Assembly (NCBI RefSeq): GCF_029227915.1
Contig: NC_079881.1
Coordinates: 6,572,001-6,636,000 of the forward strand
DNA length: 64,000 nt
Direction: 5' to 3'
From: Hydractinia symbiolongicarpus
Taxonomy: Eukaryota > Cnidaria > Hydrozoa > Anthoathecata > Hydractiniidae
The notes below the pieces were generated by a model. The model was given only the letters and a program-made list of their open reading frames with translations, was not told where the DNA came from and ran no database searches. The translations under genes and the position numbers were made by a program. Positions 23,160-36,800 of the stretch are shown here, one piece after another; position 1 is the stretch's first letter; each line of letters begins with the position of its first letter.

Positions 23160-25255
23160 TTTCTCAGATTTTGTAACAGACGTAAATGAGAGGAAGCTTT
23201 TTTTCATGCCTTGTTGAAGTTATCTGATAGAGTTAAAGTTGGATCAATTGTAGAACCAAGATACTTGTAGCACTTCGTTACGCTAATATCAACTGTACCA
23301 AATTTAGTATTCGGTTTGTGTCGCATAGATTTTTTCATTTTTTTCCCACTACCAAATAACATCACCTCTGTTTTACCCTTTTTCATGGATCGTTATTTGT
23401 GAGATATGTTGATATATTTTTTAGTTCATCATTTGAAGCATTTTCAATATCCTGTACGGACTTGTGTGCAACATACAACATGGTGTCATCAGAAAATTTC
23501 ACTGTTTTACTCCTACGTAGGGCTGATTTAAAATCGTTGAAGTAAATCAAAAACAACAAGAGTCCTAAAAAGGAACCTTGTGGAACACTGCATGTTATAT
23601 TTGAAACGTTGGATTTCGAATTTTCTTAAACGACTTGTTGTTTCTGATTGAAAAGGTAGTCGGTGAACTAATTTAACTCATTGTCGTGAATGCCAAAAGA
23701 TGGTAGCTTTGATAGCAGAATGCTGTGGCCCACTGTGTCGAAGGCTAGACAAATCAATAAAAGTTGCCCCAACTAAATTTCCACGATCAATTTCGGTACG
23801 AATGCTGTCAAGGAATACTGTAGCTGCAATGTCAGTTGATCTCTTACGTCGATATCCGAACTGTTGCTCAGAAAGCAAATTATTTTTCTCCAGGTATTCC
23901 ATCAGTTGTGTATGTAAAGCTCGTTCAAGGATTTTTGAGGCAGTTGGTAGAATTTAAATTGGACAATAGTTGTCAACTTTGGTAGCTGGTCCAGACTTGT
24001 GTATTGGCGTGTTTCCATTCTGTGGGTACGTCTGCTGTACTCAGTGACAAGTTGATTATGAAACATATCGGTTGTGATATTTCATTAGCACTATCTTTTA
24101 TCAAAAGCTGGCGGAAAGTTATCAATACCAGTTGCCTTGTGGCGTTTCAAGTTCTTCAATTCCTTTTCTACAAAAGACTTGGAATTATATTTACAATTAA
24201 ACCTTTGTGTCGTTATTGGTTTGACTTTGTTTGGTTGGTGCCAAATGAAATCTTTCATGAAAATGTATTTCTTTTGCAACATTTGAAAAGAAACTGCATA
24301 GTAAGTTAGATTTTTGAACAGGAATGTCAGCTTTAACACAACCGTCTTCAAGAAAATGTGATCTACAGGACGTTCTGGATTTTCAAGGCATAATGTTTTT
24401 TATTGTCTGGCAAAACTGCCTTGGCTTAACTGAATTTTCTTCTAAAAGTTTTTTGTTGGAATTAAACTTAGCCATGTTCACAGCATTTGTGCACTTGTTT
24501 CGCAGTTTTTTATATGCGGTCCAGTCACAGGCTTTATTGGTTTTCTGAGCGTTTATGTTTTACACGTTTATCAATTACTGGTGCATGTTTGTTGAAAATG
24601 TTTGTAACCTTGTCTTTAAAAAACGACCATGCAGTGTTTACATTTGTACATAGATATAAAGGCTCCCAGTTTATATTACGCAACTCTTCGCACATTTTAA
24701 CGTGGTCATAATTTAAATAGTTTCTGCATTTTATATTCTTAGGTTTGAATTTCTCAGAGTTTATTTTTCGTCCGTAGCCAACCATATCATGATCTCCTAT
24801 GCTAGTTGGTATGACGTCATAAGATGGAATGTTTGTTCGATGCGTTGTAAAAATGGTGTCAATTAACGTTCTAGAGTTGTTGGTAATTCTTGTTGCTTTT
24901 TTAACAATTTGTTCAAAACCAAAATGAACAAAAACGTCTTTAACTTCTTTATTATCATCTTTCTTAAGATAATTAACATTTACGTCTCCAAGGATTGTAA
25001 CTTCTTTTAATTCACTAATTACTATATCAAGCATATCGTTTAATAGCGAGCTAAAGTTTGATGGTAGATATTTGGATCCAACCGGGGGTCTGTATAACGA
25101 TCCTACAAGAAAACTCTTTCCAATTTTCAAAAAAATTTCAAACCAAATACATTCAACTTTCTCGTTTTCTAGGTCTTCTCTACGTACCCACTTTACTCTT
25201 TCAGAAATATACATTCCAACGCCACCACAAGTACCCGCACAACGCTCCATGACCT
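23160..25255 (-). mobile_element. Decayed non-LTR retrotransposon (LINE)
   Basis: Minus-strand remnants appear in the normal order. An APE-type endonuclease occupies 25250-24534 (motifs LGDVNVNY, LIDTIFTT, SIGDHDMV). A linker follows around 24180-24100 (KRHKATGID). Reverse transcriptase fragments lie at 23902-23678 (QQFGYRRKRSTD, VGATFIDLS), then near 23500 an FSDDT box replaces the usual [FY]ADD. The RT C-terminus (GKTEVMLFGS, KYLGSTID) ends near 23205. Frameshifts and stops separate the parts, and no ORF1 is present, so this is a 5'-truncated dead copy of a CR1/L2/jockey-like group; the exact clade was not resolved. Confidence 0.85.
24534..25250 (-). pseudogene. LINE endonuclease domain fragment
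   Basis: A 238-codon open frame carrying most of an exonuclease-endonuclease-phosphatase fold: GVGMYISE, then ECIWFEI, SLYRPP, LGDVNVNYLK with the metal-binding Asp/Asn pair, IDTIFTT and GDHDMV. In LINEs this domain nicks target DNA. It lacks the N-terminal part of the fold (the N and E motifs), so it cannot be complete. It is the best-preserved part of the 23160-25255 element. Confidence 0.8.
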
Positions 25256-27806
25256 TAAACTACTAAATATATAGCCTAGTTAATTAAGCTTTCTTTTTCG
25301 AAGGTAGATAAAATGAGTTTCTCTTAAACAAAGGCTTAGACGCAAACTATTGACTCAACAGAAACCCCAAGTTTAAATTGACCAATGTGACTAATCGCTT
25401 TGGAGGCCATTTTAATTTATTAATTTTAGCCTGACCACATCTTAATCAAGTAAAAACTTCATATAGTTAATAATGTTTGCTAGGGTGAGTGAAACCACTC
25501 GCTCGAATATTCAAGATGAAAAGAGCTTTCCCTGATATTGACCATGTGAGCAAAGAACAATAGAATGAGCCAATCAAAAAGCGCAGCCAGTTTCTGACCG
25601 CAGAAAAAGCCTTTGAGACACAGTGTAATTTTTCCCACCTTAAGTAGATTTCCTGGTGGTAAGAAAGATTATGCTGCATCTCCTGGCTATAACGCGTTAA
25701 GAGTGTCTATAAAACTCCTTCTTTTTGTGTTTTTAAAGAGCTTTCTCTACTATGGCATATAGGGTGTAGAGTTCAACTTGCATCATTGGGCCTCACAAAG
25801 ATTATGCATCTTCCGAATGGTAGGTCAAAAGGAATAAAACTTCAACTTCCTATCACTTTTATCATGGAAATCATGGTCGCTGCTGCAGCCTTAAAAATCT
25901 CTGTTGTCATGAAAAAAAATAATAATTACAAGAAAAGTAAAACCATGGCTGCGACGAAGAAGATGGAAATTTATATATAGGAAATATATAGAAAATGTTA
26001 CCTTCCACAAGCAATATTTCTTTCTCCACTGAAAGATAAATTCCTCAGTTTGTTTAGTTTGTCAATCTTTTTGACAGGTTTAATAAACTTTTCCTCATAT
26101 TTTGTTTAGAAAATGTTTATATATTCTGTTATTTATATGTATGTCACAAATCTCTTCGAAACAAAGGAACTCACCTGCTTTTTCAACAAAAGAAAAGAAA
26201 AAACCTAACAGAAAAAAACTATGAATTAGAACACATCCTTTTTTAAAAAAATATAGGAATAAGGGTTGCATCAAAAATTTGTCCTGTTTTGCTATTTACA
26301 CAATTTTTTTTTTCACAATCAGTTTAAATCTTCCCCTTTAAGAGATTGTGTCCCTTTAGATTCTTACTGGTCTAGTACATATAAAAAAGCCAAAACATTT
26401 TATTGAAATTTACCTTATCTCATCACATACCCACTTTGTTTTGAAAGCAATAGCAAATTTGCTTATGCAAGTTTTTATTTAACAAACTTCAAGTGGGATA
26501 GAAAAACACAGTATATAATGTTTTTAGCTTTTTAAAAAAACAAATGTGTAACACGTTTTAAGAAATATATTATATTTTTAATGGTAAAGGTAAAATACGA
26601 TGGTATATATTTTAACGACAAAGCAAAAATTTGTTTTTTCATAGAATTTTCCACAACTTCTTTTCATCGCATTGAGCAGCTTTTCATTGCAAAATGTGAG
26701 TTACCCATCACAACCAACAATTTCCCTCAAAAAAGTAAAATTACAAAAGAGATTATAAAACTAATTATTGAGAACCATATTATTTTCTCTGCAGCCAATA
26801 AGAAGAGCACGATTCACACATGGTAAACTTAAAGGATGCAAGATATGATTACAATCTTGGTGCAATAATACACATCATCATAAAAGGAGGAACCTTAGGA
26901 GCAAATTTTTCTCTTTTTTGATAATAGGATAGAGTGTGCAAAAAAGAGCCCTCAGAGAAAAGGTTGACCACTTGTTACTAGAAAAACAGCAACATGCATA
27001 TAAAAAGGCTCATAAGGAAGATATAAATGATTAATATTCAATTCTTCCGAATCAGAACTTTTGGTCACAAAGTAAGTACACAGATTTTTCAGATCATATT
27101 GTTAGTGTAAAGTAGTAAGAACATAACTGATTTGTGGTACAATCTTAAAAACAAGGTTGATTGCAAATCAACTAGGCGTGTCACCCATCATTTCTAGATT
27201 GGTTGATTTTGGCATAATGTCAAAGTCTTCCATGATTTAACCATGTATACAGTTTAAGAGATGCATTACTAAATACTTATTTTCACAAATATTTTCAGCA
27301 CTACACAAATTTGTATGTTATGCATCTTATGTATTATTCTCATTCATATCATGAAAAAGTTTTTTTGAGAATTTGTACTAATTTTGAGACCAAATTTTGA
27401 CGGAACACTATATATTTTGTATTTATAATTTATGACACAGCAATTTAAGGTGTAATATTTGAGGGTCAGTAATTATCACCTGTTTTTTAAGAATTGTGTA
27501 TGTTAATCTTAACAGTTTTTTCAATGACGAAATGGCTATAGGTGTGCAACAAATTGCACACCCAAAATTGTTTTGATGGTGCCCAGTCATGCAATTTTTT
27601 ATTCTTTAATTAGTCTTTCTAAAAGAAATATACTTTTGCACATATGATTTGTTTTGAACAAGGCTGGAGAGCAGCACACTCGATTCTGTTTCAGGGGTGT
27701 GTGTGTGTGTACATTATACATTGTAACATTTTCTATTAATGCATTCCATCACTTCCATAGCATTTAATTTTGACCATGAAGTCATTGATTACACAATATC
27801 TTTAAT
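25256..27806. other. Intergenic, no gene seen
   Basis: AT-rich with scattered short frames but no splice-supported exon. The segment just before 27807 should hold the 5' UTR and promoter of CFAP184. A short (GT)n run is at 27696-27710. Confidence 0.5.
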
Positions 27807-30800
27807 ATGGATGGTGAAAATACGTCCCTTGTGGTAGAAGAAGAATCAAAGTCGATCAACAATTCAAAAGATGCTGCAGTAAATAAGGGACAAGTGGAAG
27901 AAAAAGTTGATGCAATAGAAGGAGAAGTTAATGGATCTCAAGCAACAGAAGGTTTAGGTGAGCTGGTTCAACCTTCTCAAACTACAGAAAATTCAGCTAA
28001 ACCAGTTCAACCTACAGAAAAGGAAAATGACGAACACATCAAGTCAGGTGAATAAATTTATATGAAATAAATGACTTCAGTAAAATTTTGACACATTTTA
28101 TCTTATGAAGGGCTATTCATGCATGCATAGTTGCATGTCTATAGCTATTCCTGTTTAGGAGATATCTCCTAAAGTAGAGGAGCCCTAAAAGGTCTTACCT
28201 CAGGAGCATTGATTAATGGAAAATTTAGAAGACTATGACTAGGTGGAAATTCTTTCTATAAGATTGATTTAAAAGCAAATAGCCAAATATTTATTAATTT
28301 TAATATTTTATTCAGTGCTTATAAGATTAATCACAATCATTTGTGACTAATTTTTACCTCATTTTGTGAAATGTATTGTTCATGACTTCCATACTTATTT
28401 TTAGAAAATAAAGAAATGATGGTACCTCCAGAAAATGACACAGAGCAGAACCTAAATGAAAGCGCAATAGATGAAACATTGGAAAGTATAGAAGATGCCG
28501 TTGAAATAAATGTATGTTTTATGTTAAAATGTTATTCCTTGTCAACCAAAAATTGTTGTTGTGTCCAATATTCAGTAGTTTTTATCATGGGATTTCAACA
28601 AAATCCCTTTAAGCCATGCACGTTGTCAATAACAACAGCAACCATATAGGGATTCCCTTCAAAAAACGAAATCGCAGACACGGATTAACTATGTAGCAGT
28701 TTTGCTCTATTTTCGAGACAAGGATAGGCTACTTCAGTAAAATGTTTATGGACTGAAAAGTAAACACTTCAAATTTAGAAATTTATTTCTTTAAATTCAT
28801 ATATCGCGCAGACCATGTGACTATGCTCATTATTTAACTAATACTCTTGCTTGCATTGATGCAACCTTGATAATTATACATACTATATTTTTGAAAAAAT
28901 CTTCTTCTTTGTCACAAACATACAAAAGTGCCTGTAAATATAATGAGCTACATTTCACAGATAAACCAAAATTCAATAAATAAATTACCAAAACATGTAG
29001 CAAATTTTAGAACCTATAAACCAGCCAGCAGAAGCATATTTAAAGAGGTTGTTAATAAAATCTTAGTTGTTAATTTGTAAAAAGACTTGCATGAGGTATA
29101 AAAAAAGCCGAAAATCATACAAATTATAAAAAAGTAATTAAGGTAATGCACAGTGCAATTTTTTCAAGAAAAGTCTGTATGTAAACATATACATATGTAA
29201 CATATATACTTTAATGTGTACAGATAATGTATATGCTTAAATGTAACATTTAAATGTAACAAGTACTTTTGAGTAATAAACTTCTGTAACTCATTTTAAA
29301 GTCAATCAAAAAGATTATATAGGTGGCACTTTTGTTATTTTGTCCAATTTAATATACGTACGACAATAGAAGGTTTTTAATTAAAATTCTGTATGGTAAA
29401 ACTCTCTCATACATTTCAGAAAATTGATGGAGTAATAGGAAAAGATGATGGGCCGTTAGAACCTGTCCCTATTGAAGAATTAGATGCGGGTAGCACACCA
29501 CCACCTCAAATAGAATCCAATGACATTACTGAAGAGGAAGAGGGAAAGGAAGACCCTAAAGTGAAAGATAAAGGGAATCCTGATGAAGAGAGAAAGGAAG
29601 ACTTTAAAGTAAATGATGAAGAGAATCCTGATGATGCAATCGCTTTAGAACAAGAAGGTTGGGCAGCCGTATTAATAAGACATATATGAATTAATTACTA
29701 AGACCTGTTAAATAGGAATATATATATATAAGACTAACCTGTAAGTTATCTTCGCAATAGTTCTTTCTGTGAATAACGCAACGCTAAATTAGTGTGATTG
29801 ATTCAACTCAACACTATTGAACACCACTCTGACTAAACACAACGAATTACCAATGATACTGGTTCAACACAATTAAAACCCCACCACCAAGTGATTCTTA
29901 TTAGTAATCGCCTAAATAGAAGATCAACAATCTCCCTCTATTTTCTTTTTGTTTGGCGTTCAGTTGGTTATTTGAATGTTGAGAGGAATTTATAGCGACT
30001 CCTACTCGCTTAGTACAGTGGTCTAGGGGCAAAACTGGCTTTTCACCAAAACCCTCTACTGTACTAGTCTTGGTTAAGTCATCACTACATGTATCTCTCT
30101 TTCTTCGTGTGATTACTTGTGTGGAATTTAAACATAAAAATTCTAAAAGATAAAAACTCAAAAAAACTTAATTTTTGAACACAATATTCAAATTTTCATA
30201 ACTCAACATTTAATTGGTCACTATTATTCTTTATGACCCCTCTGTAGCACATTCATTAAGAGTGTGCTATTTGCTCCTTGTTTTGTTAACACGTCTGCTA
30301 ACTGATGTTTGGTAGAAATCCACTTCAATTCAATCTCTTTCTGATTGATACTCTGTCTAAGGGAAGCCATATCAACCCTTAACCGTTTGTCTTCCAAAGA
30401 TTTTGTTGAATGGGCAGCTTCAAACAATGATTTGTTATCTGTATGACATAAGATGCCTTCTAGATTAGTATTCAACACTTCATTTATCACATTCTTCACC
30501 CATATGCATGTATCAAAATCATTAACAAGAGCTAGTGTCTCAGCAGCAAGAGTGCTACGCGCAACTCTCTTAATCTTTTTAGAATGTTGGGATCCAATTT
30601 CAACTTCTTTACCACTTTATTGGCTCTCATGACATCATCAACTACTGCACAGTTTAGTTTTGTGCTTAGCTGGCACACATCAAATGAAATGTCAGGCCTT
30701 GATTGCGATGACATCCAGTTTAGTTGCCCACATATACATCGGAAGTTTGATTGTTCTTCATGTGATAGTTGACGATGTCTGTCTGTTGTGTTTTGAATCT

Positions 30801-33800
30801 TGACCAGTTCCATACCTGCCACATAGTTCTTTTGGTCATAGTTAATTGAACCATTCGATTGTTGTATATTGACACCATCATATTTGAAATTGGAGTAATC
30901 TTCAGATCCAATGAAAAAAGTTTCTCTGATAGGCGAAATGACCTTCACTTGAAAATCATGGGATCCTCCCCATAGAAAATCATCAACATGTATTACAATC
31001 AGTCCTTGGCAGCAGTCATCTTGAATCCAATAAAATAATGCTTCATCAAATAAAGACATTCTCAACCCCAAGCCGATTAGCTCTTCCTTCACACGTAGAT
31101 ACCAAGCTCTTGAAGCATCAGCAAGGCCGTATACAACTTTATTTAGTTTCCAGAACACACCTGTTGTATTTGCTTCCTTTGGGGGCTTTATGATAACCTC
31201 TCTGTCAATCTGGTTGCCTTGAAGAAATGCCCTCTTGACATCTAAGGTGTGACATTCCCATTCATAGGTTGCTAACATCGTAAGTACAATGCGAAGACTT
31301 TCTTTTGAAAAAGTTGGGGAGTCCTTAGTCAGATTTTTGACCTCTTCTTCTTCAAAACCTCTTATGACCAAACAAGCTTTAACTGTTTTGTATCCCTCTA
31401 TATTCTTTGTTGTGACCACCCATCTTGTGGATATTGGAGATTGACCCTTATCTTCTATGGTGGAGAAAACTTTGTTGTCTTCCCAATTGGCTAATTCTTT
31501 ATACTTTGCATTTAGGACCTCATCTGTAACAGTTGCTTGAGTCGATAATAGTACTTCTTCAGTTTCGTTTGTCTCAACAACAGGTTGCCAGTCACCCACA
31601 CATCTTTTGAAATCTAACCAATTTATTTCACCTGTGTCTTCATTTTGGACATTTAAACAGCTACCATACTGTCTGCCTTCTTTTCCTTTTCTGCTCACTT
31701 TTCCTGCTCTGCTGTGGACTAATCCCCTTGTCCATTTACTGTCGGGAGTTAGCTTGTAAATGATTTTTGTCTTCAACTTTGGTATTCCTTGGACTGTTGA
31801 CATTTCGATTGGTTGTGATTTCATTTGTTGATATCTTGTGTGTTGTTGTTTCATTCATTAAGGCACCGTCTGATGTTGTTTCTTTTGTTGTTTGTAAATT
31901 TGTTGTTTTCTCATTTTCTGGTTCTTCTGTATTGTTACTGTCAAAATCATCTGCACCAACATATTCACCAAAAACATCATCGCGTTCAAGCGGAATGCAA
32001 TTGTTCACTTGTGTAGTTGTCACTTCAGTACTCCTTTCCGTGTCTTGTAAAGGTTTTTGTGAATGCAAAACTTGGTCCAACTTCTGCAAGCGACACATGT
32101 GTACTCTTACATAACTTCCACCATGTTTTACAAGGACTTGCTTATTCTCCTGTCCAATTACAGTGCCTGGTCCATGCCATTTTTCACTGTCTTTTCTCTT
32201 ATAAAAAACTCTATCTCCATTGATATATCGCTCATCATTGTAACACTGAACATTATGTCTTAATGCTCTTCGTATACGCTCAGAAGACTCTGCTGCTATA
32301 AAGGCTCTTCGTGATGCATGCATTACAGCAAGGTTATGGGCCACGGTTTTGCTTGAAACTGTGTCATTCATAGCTGGCAAATGATCAGTGAGGATGCAGG
32401 GATAGTCGTGATTTTTACCATAAACAAGTTGATTTGGTGAGAATCCCTTGTTGTTTGATAAAGAATTCTTTGCACTTATAGCCCAGAATAGTGCCCGATT
32501 GTGTGTACATTTTGTGTCTTCAATAATTTTTTTCAGCATTTCCTTAATCATACCATTGTGTCGTTCACATAGTCCATTTGACCAAGGACTTTCAGCTGCA
32601 GTTGTTGAAAACTCTATGTTAAACTGCTCACACATTTCTTCATACACTTTGTTAACAAATTCTCCACCATTATCAGCTAGAAACTTCCTTGGTTGACCAA
32701 ATCGGGCTAACCAAATTTCAAAGATAATATCTGTTATTACATCTTTGTCTTTCGTCTTTGTCAATTTTGCTGATGAAAATCTGGTAAAAACATCTATGAT
32801 ATGGATAAACCATAATGATTGCGAAAGTTGCAAAAGATCTAGAGCCACACACTGGTTAAATTCTGATGACATTGGTAAGCCAACAATAGGGCGCGGTCTT
32901 GTTTTTCTGTATTTGATGCACACTTCACAAGAGTTTGATACTTCATCGATGACTTTCATAACTTCACTTCTGTCATTTAAGAAGGAATTAGATGCTTTGA
33001 TGAGAGATTTTAATTTTTCAGCACTTGGATGGCAAAATTGACGATGAAGTTTAATAATCTTACTTTTTCTTGATTTTGTACTTGCACAAACAAAGGCAAC
33101 CTGGGGTAACAAGTGGTCATGTTTCTTTCCATCCATCTCTATTATGTTGTTGTTCAAAGGTATGCAATAATGACCTGTAGTGGTAAATTTTAAAGGATGG
33201 TATTCTCCAAACATTGTAACCGAATCGTTGATAAAATCTAAAACTGCCTCTGCTTTTTTCATGGAAGCTTGACTCAGTAACAAAGGAATTTCGTTTGGGA
33301 CAATTTCTGTCTCCAGATAAACTTCTTTTGAGCCAATAATTACTGGTAAGAACACTCTTTTCATAGAACAAACTACTTCACTATCTCCAAATTTAAATCT
33401 TATTTGGCTGGGATGCTCTTCGGGCAATCTATCATTTTTAAGATTATCAATAAAACATTGATACCAAGTATTACCACAAACGGTCTTTGTGCAACCACAG
33501 TCTAAAACTGCACATGACAGAGTTTCGCCGACCAGAGATTGCATTTCATCTTCTCTGATTTTTGCAAAAAACGTAACCTTAGAATGACTGTCATCTCTTC
33601 TAACAACCTCAGGTTCCTGGTTCTCATAAGAGTGTGGACAGTTTGAAGCCCAGTGATATATAGATTGGCAAATATTGCATCTTGATGGACTTCCAGATTG
33701 ATCGGATGGATTCATTCTTCTATTGTTGGGTCTGGTTTTTCTTCCTGCATATCTCTGATTTGAAGCAGTTGCAGGTCTTCCTCTTCTAAACCTTGAGCGT

Positions 33801-36800
33801 TGATATCCCCCTCTTTGAGTGAAGTAATTTTGCTTAATTGTATCTGCACTTGCCTGAAGAACTGGTTCTATCTTTACTTCAGTATTTGCTCCTAATGAGG
33901 CCACCGTATCCCCAAATATTTTCTTTAACTGCCGTACCATTGCATCATACCGTAGTTCATTTAAAGTTGCTCTTGCTAACTGTTGCTGCTCTGGTGTAAG
34001 GTTGGCACTTTGTAGAACTCTATATGCCAACACTCCATCAGGAAGTACCATATTATGTCCTTGGATCTTATGGTATAACCGTTCAAACTCTATAAGATAG
34101 TCATTCATACTCATCTCAGGCGGTCGCTTAAATCTTTCAAAGGTTTCATAAGCTAGGTAAGCAGTTTGATTCTCATCTTTTAAATATATTTTGTCCAATC
34201 TGTTAGTAATGGCTTTTACTCCAGTTGCTGCACTTATCTGTTCAATGTCTAATTCTAGAACTGATTCTTTAGCTTTTCCTCTTAAGCCCATGAATATAGC
34301 TGGCCCTTGTTTTTCTGCCTTTAATTCTGTCAGTGCTTGCCATATTTGCACTTCTTTTTTCCAATCTTTGTAACTCGTCTCTTTGTCTAATGATCGTGGG
34401 GGGACCCAAATTTTTGACATTTCACTTTTATTCCTCTGCTACCATTGTTAAATAGGAATATATATATAAGACTAACCTGTAGGTTATCTTCGCAATAGTT
34501 CTTTCTGTGTATAACGCAACGCTAAATTAGTGTGATTGATTCAACTCAACACTATTGAACACCACTCTGACTAAACACAACGAATTACCAATGATACTGG
34601 TTCAACACAATTAAAACCCCACCACCAAGTGATTCTTATTAGTAATCGCCTAGATAGAAGATCAACAAGACCCTGTTTTTTGATAAGTCAATTTCACTTA
34701 ACTGCTTTTACTGCTGTCAATCCTCACTTTTTGTTTCAGAAAAGATGTTTTTATTTTCATAGGTGCATTAAAAAACTTTTCTTTTAATCAAAACAACAGG
34801 GGAGAGAAATTCCCTTATTATTTTAGCTTACCCTAATGGAATATAAATATTTGTGAGAATTAATTTTTGTGCTTTATACGAATTATTTTAATTGCAAATG
34901 TTGTCATTCACAAAAATATATTGTCACAAATTTTTCGAAATTGGTGAAATTAAATTATTCAGACATTTGACTTTTCAGAACCTTGCTGTTTGGGGATAAT
35001 AAGTCATTGTGTTTGCGCAAATTATCCCTTTTTTTTCGCCACCTGGACTTTGTTTATTCAGGAATAAGTTTTCTTTCACTGACGTGCCAGCTTTTTTAGT
35101 AAAAGGTTGTCGACTTTCTACCCAGATCCTGAGAATGAGGATTCCTTTGATGAATTTGATCGTAACATGGACTTGGATATAGATGAAGGACAAAATGCAT
35201 TCAACTATTTGATGAATAGCCGTAAACTCATGCTACACAATTTTCCTTAATAAAAATATGTTTTATGAGAATATCAGGCTGGGATTGATGGTTAAAAACA
35301 ATAGGTCCATTGGTTAGAACAACAGCAGTATACGTATAACGACCAGCCTGATTGGAGTTTTATTATTCTGATAAAAAAGTGGGTTGAATAAAAAAAAATA
35401 TGCCAAATATGTAGTAGAAATTGTCAATTCGCAACAGTAAATTTTCTCGAAATTTATTGAAACTATTTAATCGCAACATTAAATTCTTACGAAATGAAAA
35501 ACGAAGTTTCGATTCGCAAAATCGCGAAATTAAATTTTCATAAAAATTAATTTTCACAAAACTGTATTCTATTAGATATTTAAAAAAACATTTCCTTTTT
35601 AGTAGACTAATTGTCCTATTAAAACTGGTACCCATTAATTTATTTAAATAAAGATATTTTTCATTGTTCTGCTGTATTTTTCCACGAGTTTATTGACTAG
35701 TGATATGCTATTTATATAGATGAGATGCTTGTGGAGTCACTTCTTGATGAAACTGAAAGCATTGAGGAACACTCTCTATACGACAGAGAACAACTTTTGC
35801 AACAGTATAAGGTATATTATGAACAATATTGATGTTTTTTGTTGTTGCTATTCAACAGAACATCTAACAGAACATATGGATGTATTGTTTAGTTCATTTT
35901 GTTAGTAGATATGAATGGTATGAAAATCATTTATAACATATCCTCTAAAATATACAATCTTGCTTTCTGCGAAATCTTGATACCAAAAATCTTCAGCAGG
36001 AATTTTTTTGTAAACAAGGTTAAATTTTTTGGAATAAAATCACAAAAAGTTTCACTAAATTAATTTTTTACATAAAACATTGTTACGATAGGAAGCCTTG
36101 GAAGAAAGGACAAGGATACAAACATTAAATCAACAATATCAACACAAACTGGCAGAATACTTCAAAAAGAAAAAAGTAAGTGAAATTGTAATGCATCATT
36201 TGTGATAAATGTCTACCCATAACTTGTGTGTTGCGTCAGAGCGGTCTTGTGTTATACAAAGGATGCACATATGAAGTGAACATCAAGGTTGGACCATATG
36301 TTGTTTATTAAATTAACAATGTTTTAATGGATAAGTTTTTATAGAACAAAAGGAAACAGAACAGATTTTTGTATAATTTTTAACAATATATTGCTTGTAA
36401 AGTAAATACTTTGTAAAATATTAAAGCATGTAATTTTTACTGTGGTTCACCCTCCCCAGTTGTAGATCTGATTTTATTGTAACAGGCAATATTTTTTAAC
36501 CATGTTTTCAAGCTTCTGCAGTATTGAAAATAACAAAGATGGGTCTACGCTTACATTTTTGTCTTTTATAAACCATAAAACAGTAATGAATGTTTTTTTA
36601 AAGACTTCTCTAAATACCTATGTAGCACCCTGTTGAAATACTACTGTATTAAATCTTTAGACTGATGACAGAGGGCAGGAAATTGAAAAAAACGTCACTG
36701 ATCAAGAACAGAGATATCTCAAGTATATATGTAAGTATAAAAGTACCAACAGATTTGTTGGATTTTTCTATATAATCTTGTCTGTCTGTTTTTACCGTAA

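Larger units (their letters stand above)
29701..34672 (-). mobile_element. Copia-type LTR retrotransposon with 5-bp TSD
   Basis: The element spans 29706-34667, flanked by the direct repeat AGACC (29701-29705 and 34668-34672). The LTRs of 224 and 222 bp start TG and end CA and differ by three substitutions plus one 2-bp microsatellite step, so insertion is recent. Coding runs on the minus strand in Copia order: gag zinc knuckle, protease, integrase, reverse transcriptase, RNase H. A primer-binding site for initiator tRNA-Met and a polypurine tract are in the expected places. Two frame changes, one with an apparent deletion in RNase H, make it non-autonomous as sequenced. It sits antisense in intron 3 of CFAP184, starting about 50 bp after the exon 3 donor. 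Confidence 0.95.

Noticed and set aside
34739-34762. Extra CFAP184 exon right after the Copia element (good TTTGTTTCAG acceptor)
   Set aside because: No frame of this short segment connects in phase with both exon 3 and exon 4, whereas a direct exon 3 to exon 4 join does.
35363-35635. 90-codon frame of Phe/Arg/Lys repeats
   Set aside because: It follows the GCGAAATT-type repeated DNA words and has no splice partner; an intronic repeat artefact.
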